Shown: positions 1 to 8,237 of the stretch, piece by piece | Layout of the letters: every line of letters begins with the position of its first letter | Position numbering within the stretch: the first letter of the stretch is position 1 | Origin: JAFNGF01 sp964567045 | GTDB taxonomy: Bacteria > Planctomycetota > Phycisphaerae > Sedimentisphaerales > Anaerobacaceae | Assembly (NCBI GenBank): GCA_964567045.1 | Contig: CAZMLE010000011.1 | Span: 1-64,000 of the forward strand | Reading direction: 5' to 3' | Length of the DNA stretch: 64,000 bases | Translations under genes and position numbers: made by a program | The notes under the pieces: generated by a model | Database searches by the model: none | Seen by the model: the letters and a program-made list of their open reading frames with translations, nothing else | What the model was told of the DNA's origin: nothing

Positions 1-1
1 A

Positions 2-340
2 AACGGGAAGCTCAGATTTTACGGAGACGGCGGATGCAGGGATACGATCAGATATATGCTGCGTAAATATCCCGACATTAAAATAGAAAGCCTTGACTTC
101 GAACAGAACGTATTGCCGGAACCGCCTTTTTTGCTTATCTCACCACATTGGCCTATGGAAGATTCGCTGTGGTTACCTCGTTTGAAGGAAAGAGTTGAAG
201 AATTAGGATATCATGCAAAACTAATCATGGTACGTAATGCCGCTTATCCCATGCATTCTGAATACCGCCAGTCTCTCTACTCTCCTGCAAATGGCTTATG
301 GCTTTACAAGATTACAAAAGAAAAGAGCCAAGAGTCTTGA
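2..340 (+). CDS. C-terminal end of a membrane glycosyltransferase (partial)
   Basis: The reading frame is open from the left window edge and stops at 340, so only the last ~112 codons of a gene are present; the first Met inside (position 56) is not a credible start. The fragment is soluble, with no membrane segment. It resembles in layout the C-terminal periplasmic tail of the next gene, a GT-C/GT39-type enzyme: both end with a hydrophobic strand around PPFLLISP or RIWVLCLP, an LKERVEELGY-like helix, and a final strand ending WLYKI or WSLLYQK. I infer that it is the tail of a paralogous polyprenyl-phosphate-sugar-dependent glycosyltransferase. The 71-bp gap and same strand suggest co-transcription with the next gene. 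Confidence 0.5.
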   Translation, partial: NGKLRFYGDGGCRDTIRYMLRKYPDIKIESLDFEQNVLPEPPFLLISPHWPMEDSLWLPRLKERVEELGYHAKLIMVRNAAYPMHSEYRQSLYSPANGLWLYKITKEKSQES

Positions 341-411
341 AGATAGGATTCCTATTTTACTCCTTGTTGCATTCAGGACATAGTGAGCAGGTTTTTTAAC
401 ATAGGCTAGAC

Positions 412-2103
412 ATGAAACACTGTCGGAACATCGTTGCGTTGTTACTATGTATTATTGTTGTTGGTATTATATTGCGTGTTGACAACATAGCAGGAAGAAC
501 AATTGGTCATATAGAGACCTATGTGCCAGGTATCGAACTTCCCAGCGAAATCTCAGAGCCTCGCCCTAGATATGGTTTGTTAGATTACATATCCAGAACA
601 ATAGGGGAAGAACCGCATCCTCCCGCATATTATGTATTCATGTTCCCTTGGACCAAAGCTTTTGGAACCAGTCTTCTTTCCATTCGTTTGCCCTCTGTGT
701 TATTTGGTGTTTTGAGTATAATTCTGATATACATTTTATGTTTATATACAGAAGATAAATTAACAGCAATATTAGCTACTGGTATGTTGGCCCTAAACGG
801 GCTTCATATTTATTGGTCATTGGAAGCAAAGTTTTATATTATGGCTTGTTTTCTTGGCATTTTATCAACACTGCTGCTTGTTTTATGCTTGAAAAATGAC
901 AAACATCAAAAGATATTAAAATTCTTATACCTTGGAGTCACACTAACCGGTTTATCAACTGTGATATTCTTTTGGCCGATTTTCTTAACTCAAATGCTAT
1001 GGGTTTTTCTCAAAAATTGTCGCGATAAAGGGACAATGCCGGGAATCCTGCGATTCCAATTGTTGATTTTTCTTATTGGCAGTCCTCTTTGGGCAGTGGC
1101 AGCCTATCAAAGTAGAAGACAGGCATACATCGAAGAAAGCCCATGGATGCAATTGATTCATTTTTTTCAGTTTGGTTTCATTTTCGAGCCCGATCCACTT
1201 CCGGAAGCATCACAAACACCTCTGCCAATAATTGTATTTATTGGAATGATCCTACTAGCCTCCTTTCTATTTGTTGTGGGTATTATCAATAAACCCAAAC
1301 AACAGGTTGAAACAAAAGGAGGCAATGATTGGCCACCCACATATCTGATGATAATAGTGGGAATCATATGTTTCTTTGCAATTTTGTTATTTGCAAAATT
1401 TGCTCATGCAAAAGACCCGAGCAGGACAGCCCTGATTATTGCAACTGGTTGCGCACCACTGATATTACCGTTTCTTGATCTTGGCTTGAAAAAATATTGG
1501 AATCAATTAACATCGTTTAAAATTGATTTCACAGGAAAATTGTCTTTTATGAATAACTTGAATTCATTAAACACCCTTCTGGGAATTGTGCCCGCATTTA
1601 TTATTGCAGTTATCTCTTTTATTACACCACTATTCATTGCAAGGGGTGTTCTAGCATTTGTACCTTATTTCCTCATAATATTATGTAGAGGTTTGGCCTC
1701 ACTTATGCGTAGGTCTAAACTATGGGTGATACTATTAATAGCTATAGGAATGATTCATGGATTCGGTGTTAAACATTGGCAAGCCAGGGTCCATTCTCCT
1801 CGAAATTATAAGGAGTTATACGAGAAGTTAGAGCCAAAGATACAGAAATCTGATCTTATTTTTGTATACCGTAACTGGGCGATGACACCAATATTCTACT
1901 ACTTGAAAGAGGATCGTTATCGTTTAGTCGGCAAAGATTACTCTCAAGCAATAGAAGAAAATCCCAACTCTAGAATCTGGGTTTTGTGTCTTCCTGGTAT
2001 GCCGATGAAGCAAGAGATAAAGGATGCTCTTAAAGGTTATCAGCTACAGGAAAGAGTAGATGCCTTTAATATGTGGTCGCTTCTATACCAGAAGAATCCT
2101 TGA
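412..2103 (+). CDS. Membrane glycosyltransferase, GT39/PMT-like (GT-C fold)
   Basis: A 563-residue polytopic inner-membrane protein with about a dozen hydrophobic segments. The N-terminus is one membrane span followed by a periplasmic loop containing acidic residues and then the HPPAYYVF motif, which matches the HPP-hydrophobic signature of the ArnT/PMT-like family. These enzymes use a lipid-phosphate sugar as donor and transfer the sugar on the periplasmic side. A soluble C-terminal domain of ~90 residues follows the last span. Acceptor and sugar cannot be read from the sequence. It lies between another GT-C remnant and a GT2 polyprenyl-phosphate glycosyltransferase that could make its donor. 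Start ATG 412 follows directly on the gap; no strong ribosome-binding site is seen. Confidence 0.8.
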   Translation: MKHCRNIVALLLCIIVVGIILRVDNIAGRTIGHIETYVPGIELPSEISEPRPRYGLLDYISRTIGEEPHPPAYYVFMFPWTKAFGTSLLSIRLPSVLFGVLSIILIYILCLYTEDKLTAILATGMLALNGLHIYWSLEAKFYIMACFLGILSTLLLVLCLKNDKHQKILKFLYLGVTLTGLSTVIFFWPIFLTQMLWVFLKNCRDKGTMPGILRFQLLIFLIGSPLWAVAAYQSRRQAYIEESPWMQLIHFFQFGFIFEPDPLPEASQTPLPIIVFIGMILLASFLFVVGIINKPKQQVETKGGNDWPPTYLMIIVGIICFFAILLFAKFAHAKDPSRTALIIATGCAPLILPFLDLGLKKYWNQLTSFKIDFTGKLSFMNNLNSLNTLLGIVPAFIIAVISFITPLFIARGVLAFVPYFLIILCRGLASLMRRSKLWVILLIAIGMIHGFGVKHWQARVHSPRNYKELYEKLEPKIQKSDLIFVYRNWAMTPIFYYLKEDRYRLVGKDYSQAIEENPNSRIWVLCLPGMPMKQEIKDALKGYQLQERVDAFNMWSLLYQKNP

Positions 2104-2271
2104 GATCAAACCTATTTCATTATTGAAAAGCTTTCCCTGAACATTGAGCTGCAATCCGTTATTCGGAGTCATTTGAGCATAGACCATCCAGGATTATTTC
2201 GATCGATTCACTTATCCCGATTATTGCGCCAGTAATGTCATAAGTTTGCCTCGTACCCAAAGGAGGACGAA

Positions 2272-2997
2272 ATGACAATTGATTTAGCAGTTGTCATGCC
2301 GGTATACAATGAGGAAGAATGTATTATTCATGTTATTGACTCTTGGCTCTCGGCACTGTCTGATCTGGATATAAGATTCCAGGTTATTGTTTTGAACGAT
2401 GGGTCTTCTGACGGTACGTGGGAAGCGCTACGTGCTTTTAATCATGACAATCGTGTTGAGGTGGTTAATAAAACAAATAGCGGTCACGGCCCAACGATCC
2501 TAATGGGATATCAAAAATCAGTTAGACTTGCGGATTGGACTTTTCAATGTGACAGCGATGATGAAATGAAGCCTGATTCCTTTCGAGCACTTTGGGAAAA
2601 TCGGGCTGGGTTTGACGCTCTTTTCGGTGTCCGAGTAGAGCGAAACCAAAATTTGGGTCGTGAATTAATCAGTGCTTGCTCTCGCACCATTGTGCGGATG
2701 CTTTTTGGCAGCGGTGTTACAGATGTAAATACACCATATCGGCTCATTCGATCTAGCCTCTTGGCGCAGGTCATACACCACATTCCTGTTAATACATTTG
2801 CTCCAAACGTTATTATTTCGGGGGTTATCTGTAAATTCGGCTTACGCACCTTTGAACATCCTGTCTTTCATGAAAATCGTAAAACAGGTAAGGCTTCAAT
2901 AGTCAAATGGAACCTCTGGAAATCTGCAGCAAAGGCATTTTGGCAAACACTATTTTGCTGGGCCACCATTAAAGACATTGGCTATCGAAGTGCTTAG
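2272..2997 (+). CDS. GT2 family glycosyltransferase, dolichol/polyprenyl-phosphate sugar synthase-like
   Basis: A 241-residue GT-A fold protein. It starts with the family signature AVVMPVYNEEE and has the nucleotide-binding strand VIVLNDGSSDGT and a DSDDE metal-binding motif near residue 90. The length and lack of a long membrane tail fit the DPM1-like group, which loads a sugar onto polyprenyl phosphate at the cytoplasmic face. The start is well supported by AAAGGAGGA eight bases upstream. Its product could feed the preceding GT-C enzyme. The sugar is not determinable; other GT2 functions remain possible. Confidence 0.8.
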   Translation: MTIDLAVVMPVYNEEECIIHVIDSWLSALSDLDIRFQVIVLNDGSSDGTWEALRAFNHDNRVEVVNKTNSGHGPTILMGYQKSVRLADWTFQCDSDDEMKPDSFRALWENRAGFDALFGVRVERNQNLGRELISACSRTIVRMLFGSGVTDVNTPYRLIRSSLLAQVIHHIPVNTFAPNVIISGVICKFGLRTFEHPVFHENRKTGKASIVKWNLWKSAAKAFWQTLFCWATIKDIGYRSA

Positions 2998-3047
2998 ATG
3001 TAGTGCAATGATAGTAGCAAATGATAAATGGCAGATAGGGACTTTCC

Positions 3048-3337
3048 ATGTTGATGAAAAGACTCGCAGGCTTTATTTTGAAAATAACGATATCTGCTCT
3101 CTTAATTTTGTGGCTGATTAAAACAAGTAGGCTTAACTTCATGTCCAAAAAAATATTGAACCTGGTTTTCGTAATACGCTATGGTTCTTTATTGGTTTTC
3201 TCTCGGTTTTTTGTGGCCTAATCCTGCTGGGCTTGCGTCTATGGTTTCTTCTTCGTTTCAAGAGATTCACTGTTACTTTTAGAAGATCTCTTGGAATTAC
3301 TCCCACGAGTCATCCTAAGGTTAGACATGGAATATGA
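3048..3337 (+). pseudogene. Remnant of a flippase-like LPG-synthase-TM (UPF0104/YbhN-type) membrane protein, frameshifted
   Basis: From ATG 3048 one frame reads 57 codons, beginning with a Lys-rich start and a membrane span (ILKITISALLILWLIKTS), and stops at 3219. A second frame from about 3180 continues with WFFIGFLSVFCGLILLGLRL and then WFLLRFKRFTVTFRRSLGI. Together these match the first and second membrane helices and the loop of the lysylphosphatidylglycerol synthase TM family, which is common in polysaccharide loci. The intervening residues and the remaining ~250 residues are missing, so this is a decayed fragment. It overlaps the start of the UDP-galactopyranose mutase gene by 11 bases. 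Confidence 0.55.
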
Positions 3338-4451
3338 TTATCTTATTGTAGGGGCAGGATTCTTTGGAAGTGTGATTGCTGAGCGGATAGCCAATGATTT
3401 GGGATCAAAGGTACTAGTCATTGACAAGCGATCCCATATAGGTGGGAACTGCTATTCTGAAATAGATGCAGAGACCGGCATAGAAGTACATAAATATGCG
3501 ACGCATGTCTTTCATACTTCTTCGAGAAAAGTTTGGGATTATATAACGAAATTTACTGAATTTAACTCTTATCATCATCAAGTTTTAACGACCTACAAGA
3601 ATAAAGTCTATCAGATGCCGATAAATCTCGAGACAATCAACTCCTTCTATAACCTTAATCTGAAGCCTTATGAGGCCAAAGAATTCATCAAGAATGAAAT
3701 TAAAAAGCAAGCGATTTCGGAACCTAAAAACCTTGAAGAAAAGGCGATATCCCTGATTGGCAGGCCTCTTTATGAAGCCTTTATCAAAGGTTATACGATC
3801 AAACAATGGAATAAGGATCCCAAACAACTGCCACCAGATATTATAACCCGGCTGCCTGTAAGATATAATTACAATGAAGACTATTTTGTGGATGCCCGAT
3901 GGCAAGGTATTCCTCTAAAAGGCTATACGAACGTCTTTAATAGTCTTTTGAACTCTCCCCAAATACATGTTGAGTTAAATTGTGATTACTTTGAAAATAG
4001 AAACGACTTCGATATGCGAAAGATAGTTATTTATACAGGACCTATAGATCGATTTTACGATTATAAATACGGAGAATTGGAATGGAGAAGCATTTCTTTG
4101 GAAAAAGAAATTATTGATGTAGATGATTACCAAGGGACAGCGGTCATGAATTATGCTGATCTAGAAACAAAATTTACACGAATTCATGAACCAAAGCATT
4201 TACATCCTGAAAGAAAAAATAAGACCCATAAATCTGTCATATTTTTTGAGACGTCAAGCTCAGGCGATGGAACACCGTTTTATCCGGTTTCAACAGAGAG
4301 AAATCATGAGTTGTTCCAAAAGTATAAAGACCTATCTGAAGATGAGGAAAAAGTTATCATTGGGGGCCGTCTTGGGGACTATTCATATTACGATATGGAC
4401 AAGACCATTCTTGCTGCTCTAAGGTGTTATGAGGATAAAATCATTAATTGA
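3327..4451 (+). CDS. glf: UDP-galactopyranose mutase
   Basis: A cytoplasmic FAD enzyme that interconverts UDP-galactopyranose and UDP-galactofuranose, supplying Galf for surface glycans. The 374-residue length is typical. Visible hallmarks are the N-terminal dinucleotide fold YLIVGAGFFGSVIAER, VIDKRSHIGGNCY, the ATHVFHTSS segment, the central KGYTIKQWNKDP region, and the C-terminal GRLGDYSYYDMDKTI motif that closes the flavin site. I chose ATG 3327, preceded by CTAAGG, rather than the TTG 12 codons upstream, because the conserved family start MEYDYLIVGAG begins here. The stop overlaps the next gene's TTG start (TTGA), suggesting translational coupling. Confidence 0.93.
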   Translation: MEYDYLIVGAGFFGSVIAERIANDLGSKVLVIDKRSHIGGNCYSEIDAETGIEVHKYATHVFHTSSRKVWDYITKFTEFNSYHHQVLTTYKNKVYQMPINLETINSFYNLNLKPYEAKEFIKNEIKKQAISEPKNLEEKAISLIGRPLYEAFIKGYTIKQWNKDPKQLPPDIITRLPVRYNYNEDYFVDARWQGIPLKGYTNVFNSLLNSPQIHVELNCDYFENRNDFDMRKIVIYTGPIDRFYDYKYGELEWRSISLEKEIIDVDDYQGTAVMNYADLETKFTRIHEPKHLHPERKNKTHKSVIFFETSSSGDGTPFYPVSTERNHELFQKYKDLSEDEEKVIIGGRLGDYSYYDMDKTILAALRCYEDKIIN

Positions 4452-5920
4452 AACAAAATGATAAAATAAAATCCATGCTTGATTTTCGCAAATTAGCAGC
4501 AAATTTTTCATTTCTTGTTCTTGGTGAAGCAATAAGCAAAGTCTTTACTTTTATAGCCTTTGCATTTCTTGCCAGAACATTCGGCCCGAAAGAATTTGGC
4601 TATCTCGAATTTGTTTTAGCAGTGATTATGTTCGCCACACTATTAACAGATTTTGGTGCAAATCCATTGGGCTCACGAGAAGTTGCCAAAGCCCGTGAAA
4701 AACTTGATAAAATTATTACTAGTATTGTTAGTATGCGGGTAATATTTTTCATTTCCACCTATTGCTTGCTCTTTGTATTTGCCATGATTTTTTTACGCGA
4801 TAAACCACAACTGAAAAACTTATTGCTCTTGTATGGTTTATCACTTTTTTTCATCCCTCTTTTTCTCCAATTTGTATTTCAGGGTTTGGAGAAAATGAAG
4901 TGGGTAGCTATTGCTTCGGTTATTAGACAGATGGTCTTTGCGCTTGGTGTATTTGTCTTTGTGACAGTTGTTCGGGAAATTTGGGTTGTTGCATTTATTG
5001 AAATTGCTGCTGTTGGTAGTTTAGCTCTCTATTGTGTTTATATGCTCATTTCTCATATTAAAGTGACTGATTTTAAAATAGATACTACGATGCTGTGGAG
5101 CACATTTAAGGAGGCATTGCCAATTGGATTAAGCGATATTACCTGGGCCTTCATGTGGTATTTTGCAACTATTCTTCTGGGTTTATTAACAAATGGCAAT
5201 GAAGTTGGCTGGTTTAGTGCAGCCCATAGGCCGGTCATGACAATGCATACCTTTGTATGGCTCTATTTCTGTAATCTTCTGCCAACAATATCGCGTTCCG
5301 CAAATGAAGCAAAGGAAGTTCTTGATAATCTTATGCGCTATTCTATGACTATAATGGCCTGGGGAACAATTTTTCTTGGCACTGTTGGTTTGACAATGGC
5401 GGAACCCCTCATGGTTCTTGTCTTCGGCGATCAATTCCGCGAATCAGCCGCGGTAATGAAAATATTAATATGGATGATACCACTATCTAGCCTAGGCTGC
5501 CATTACCGATATACCCTTATCGGGTATGGCTATCAAAAATTTGAATTTATGGCTCATGCAATTGCTGCTGTGGTAAGTGTCCTTATGGGATTCATTCTTA
5601 TTCCAATGTTTGCACAAATAGGCGCCGCTTTTTCCTTAATTACAGCAGTTACAATTTATTGTTTGTTTGTATATTTTTTTGTAAAAATAAAAATCCGACA
5701 TATTCCTTTTTTACCACATGTGATCAAACCTCTTTTGGGAAGCGTCTGCATGGCAGGAATTTTTATCATTGTTAACAACTATAAATTCTGGCTTGCGGCC
5801 TCTGCCGGTATTGCATGTTATATTTTGTCAATGATACTATTACAACCGGAAGTACGAAAAATCGGTACTATGTCCTTTATCAGAAAAAGTAAGGCAAAGC
5901 TCGGAGACACTACAACGTAA
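4448..5920 (+). CDS. Oligosaccharide flippase, Wzx/MOP superfamily
   Basis: A protein of up to 490 residues with about 14 membrane helices, in the polysaccharide biosynthesis (RfbX/Wzx) family. It would flip undecaprenyl-linked oligosaccharide units across the inner membrane. The N-terminus has the family pattern of a short basic segment, a first helix (FLVLGEAISKVFTFIAFAFL) and the conserved ARTFGPKEFGYLEF loop. The TTG at 4448 overlaps the glf stop codon; an ATG at 4475 is an alternative start. A second flippase occurs at 36.8 kb, so the window may hold parts of two Wzx-dependent assembly systems. Confidence 0.85.
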   Translation: MKQNDKIKSMLDFRKLAANFSFLVLGEAISKVFTFIAFAFLARTFGPKEFGYLEFVLAVIMFATLLTDFGANPLGSREVAKAREKLDKIITSIVSMRVIFFISTYCLLFVFAMIFLRDKPQLKNLLLLYGLSLFFIPLFLQFVFQGLEKMKWVAIASVIRQMVFALGVFVFVTVVREIWVVAFIEIAAVGSLALYCVYMLISHIKVTDFKIDTTMLWSTFKEALPIGLSDITWAFMWYFATILLGLLTNGNEVGWFSAAHRPVMTMHTFVWLYFCNLLPTISRSANEAKEVLDNLMRYSMTIMAWGTIFLGTVGLTMAEPLMVLVFGDQFRESAAVMKILIWMIPLSSLGCHYRYTLIGYGYQKFEFMAHAIAAVVSVLMGFILIPMFAQIGAAFSLITAVTIYCLFVYFFVKIKIRHIPFLPHVIKPLLGSVCMAGIFIIVNNYKFWLAASAGIACYILSMILLQPEVRKIGTMSFIRKSKAKLGDTTT

Positions 5921-5947
5921 TCCAGAATCGGAATCCAACAAAAAAGT

Positions 5948-6592
5948 ATGCAATTTCTTGATCGTCTCATTGGACAACAGATTCGAAAACCTTCAGGATT
6001 TCTCGGGAGCCTGCTTGGACACCTCATGGCTGCTGATCATAAGGAGCTTACTGATTGGACATTTGATCAATTACAGATTAAGAATAATGACTTTGTCCTG
6101 GACATCGGCTGTGGAAGCGGGTTGGCAATAGAAAGATTGAATATAATTGTAACTCATGGATATATTGTTGGCATTGATTATTCACCTACAATGCTTCGTC
6201 AGGCAGCAAAGCGAAACAGGCTTGTAATCTCAAAAGGAAAAACAATGCTATGTTATGGTAACGTATCAACACTTCCTTTTACTGATGCAAGTTTTGATAA
6301 AGTATGCGCAATTGAAACATTTTATTTTTGGCCCAATCCATCTGAAAACCTACAGGAAGTAAAACGAATTTTAAAACCGGGTGGCAGTGTAGCAATTTCT
6401 ATGGAAATCAGCAAAGAAGGCACGAACAGAACATCTAATGAAGATAGCGCTCAGAGATTGGGAATTCCAATCTATTCCGGGGAAGAAATGAAAGCGCTCC
6501 TTTCTGCAGCAGGTTTTATTCATGTCAGCTATAAGGCAATCCCGGAACGTGAAAAGGGTTGGCTCTGTGCAGTAGGGAGTGTTCAGAAGTGA
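5948..6592 (+). CDS. Class I SAM-dependent methyltransferase
   Basis: A 214-residue Methyltransf_11-type protein. Motif I is VLDIGCGSGLAIERL near residue 50, followed by the acidic end of strand 2 (GIDYSPTML), the FTDASFDKVCAIETFYF motif II region and the VKRILKPGGSVAI post-motif. No membrane segment is seen. The acceptor is unknown; a sugar or lipid-linked glycan is likely from context. It is the first of three consecutive methyltransferase genes with short spacers and is probably in the same transcription unit. Confidence 0.8.
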   Translation: MQFLDRLIGQQIRKPSGFLGSLLGHLMAADHKELTDWTFDQLQIKNNDFVLDIGCGSGLAIERLNIIVTHGYIVGIDYSPTMLRQAAKRNRLVISKGKTMLCYGNVSTLPFTDASFDKVCAIETFYFWPNPSENLQEVKRILKPGGSVAISMEISKEGTNRTSNEDSAQRLGIPIYSGEEMKALLSAAGFIHVSYKAIPEREKGWLCAVGSVQK

Positions 6593-6657
6593 AAGATAAA
6601 TGCGCGAAAATCTAATAAAAAAAATGGTTTTAAATCTTTAACATCGAGAGGATGACT

Positions 6658-7401
6658 ATGGAACGAGATCAGGTTTTTTCAAGCACCAGTGCACGGGGAA
6701 GCGATTTCGAGTTCAATAAAGAAGTCGCTGCAGTATTTGACGATATGCTGGTACGAAGCGTTCCGTTTTATTTAGAGCAACGGTTACTTATCGAAGAGAT
6801 ATCGCAGAAGTTCTGGCAAAATGGAACTACTGTATATGATCTTGGCTGTTCTACTGCGACAGCCCTTATACGGCTTGCAAAAACAATGGAACCTACCGCT
6901 CATTTTGTTGGGTATGATAATTCCGAACCCATGCTCGAACGCGCTCGAGAAAAAGTCAAAGCTGAGGGTCTGGAGGATCGTATCGAGCTTAGATATGCGG
7001 ATCTTAATAATGATTTATCGAAATTTTCGCTTGAAAATGCAAGTGTCGTAACAATGTGCTGGACGCTGCAATTCATTCGTCCCCTTAAAAGGGATGCGCT
7101 CATTCGCTGGATCTATCATAATATGGTAGATGGAGGCGCGTTAATCGTAACTGATAAAATTCTGACAAACGATTCCAATATGAACCGGTTTTTTATTGAT
7201 TTCTACTATAATTTTAAACGACGAACCGGTTACTCTGAAGAGGAAATACTACGGAAAAGAGAAGCGTTGGAAAATGTACTCGTTCCATACCGAGTGGATG
7301 AAAACTTTGAGCTGTTCCGCAAAAATGGTTTTGCGATCGCAGAAACATTCTTCCAATGGTATAATTTTGCTGGTTTTCTATGCGTAAAAAGTACCTCATA
7401 A
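6658..7401 (+). CDS. CmoA-like carboxy-SAM synthase family protein
   Basis: A 247-residue class I SAM fold whose whole length follows CmoA, the enzyme that converts SAM and prephenate into carboxy-SAM for tRNA wobble-uridine modification. CmoA-like traits are FNKEVAAVFDDMLVRSVPFY at the N-terminus, TTVYDLGCSTATAL, ENASVVTMCWTLQFI, and the C-terminal half with FKRRTGYSEEEI, KREALENVLVPY and FFQWYNFAGFL. The FKR..GYSE..I..KR..LENV block, which in CmoA holds the carboxylate-binding residues, is intact. No CmoB gene is in the window. I prefer ATG 6658, with GAGAGG seven bases upstream, over ATG 6652. An alternative is a derived methyltransferase on this scaffold acting on a glycan. Confidence 0.72.
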   Translation: MERDQVFSSTSARGSDFEFNKEVAAVFDDMLVRSVPFYLEQRLLIEEISQKFWQNGTTVYDLGCSTATALIRLAKTMEPTAHFVGYDNSEPMLERAREKVKAEGLEDRIELRYADLNNDLSKFSLENASVVTMCWTLQFIRPLKRDALIRWIYHNMVDGGALIVTDKILTNDSNMNRFFIDFYYNFKRRTGYSEEEILRKREALENVLVPYRVDENFELFRKNGFAIAETFFQWYNFAGFLCVKSTS

Positions 7402-7452
7402 ATATGATATTATTACGCATAGCATTAACGAAAACATGAAAGTATCTTGATC

Positions 7453-8214
7453 ATGTCCCTACGAGATATCGCCATCTCAATGGCAAAAAAGATTTTCCCA
7501 CCTGCATTTCGGAATAAGGTAGTTCGTTTTCAGCGCAAGTATCGCCTGCAATGGCCCAGAATGGGATCAGTATCCTTTGGGGATTTTTATCGAGTAACAC
7601 CGATAAGCTCTATATTCGGAATCGATCGCGGTTTCCCTGTCGAACGCTATTATATTGAAAAATTTCTTGAAGCCAATTCCAAGGATATCAAAGGGCGCTG
7701 CTTGGAAATGGGAGATGCCTTTTATATAAATAAATTCGGCGGTGATCGTGTGAGTAAAATTGATGTCATGCATTATGTTGAAGCGAATCCCGATGCAACA
7801 ATCGTTGCAGATCTTACAAGAGCGGATCATATTCCATCTAATACATTCGATTGTATAATCCTGACCCAGACCTTACAAATGATATATGATATGAAAGCCG
7901 CCCTCCGACATCTTCATCGAATAATTAAACCAGGTGGTGTGCTCCTAATGACATCACATGGCATCAGTAAAATCGGTAGGAGACTCGGACGGGATAACTG
8001 GGGGGAATACTGGCATATCACCACCCAGTCGGCGGAGAAATTATTCGAGGAAACCTTCCCCCGTGCTGATATTACAGTTGGTTCATATGGAAATGTTTTA
8101 TCTGCAATGTGCGCTCTTCATGGTATTGTTTCAGAAGAAATTGACAAAAAAGAACTCGATTATTACGATCCGGATTTCGAAGTGATTGTCACGGTAAAGG
8201 CAATTAAACGATAA
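7453..8214 (+). CDS. Class I SAM-dependent methyltransferase of glycan loci
   Basis: A 253-residue protein. The N-terminal ~75 residues are basic and contain GFPVERYYIEKFLE, followed by GRCLEMGDAFYINKFGGDRV in the motif I region, DATIVADLTRADHIP, the FDCIILTQTLQMIYD strand, and the RIIKPGGVLLMTSHGI loop. This combination is known from a methyltransferase group that commonly sits beside glycosyltransferases in capsule or O-antigen clusters; the substrate is not established. ATG 7453 is chosen over TTG 7447, six bases upstream. It follows the CmoA-like gene by ~50 bases. Confidence 0.75.
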   Translation: MSLRDIAISMAKKIFPPAFRNKVVRFQRKYRLQWPRMGSVSFGDFYRVTPISSIFGIDRGFPVERYYIEKFLEANSKDIKGRCLEMGDAFYINKFGGDRVSKIDVMHYVEANPDATIVADLTRADHIPSNTFDCIILTQTLQMIYDMKAALRHLHRIIKPGGVLLMTSHGISKIGRRLGRDNWGEYWHITTQSAEKLFEETFPRADITVGSYGNVLSAMCALHGIVSEEIDKKELDYYDPDFEVIVTVKAIKR

Positions 8215-8237
8215 GTTCGCGAAACTTTCAAGTACTA

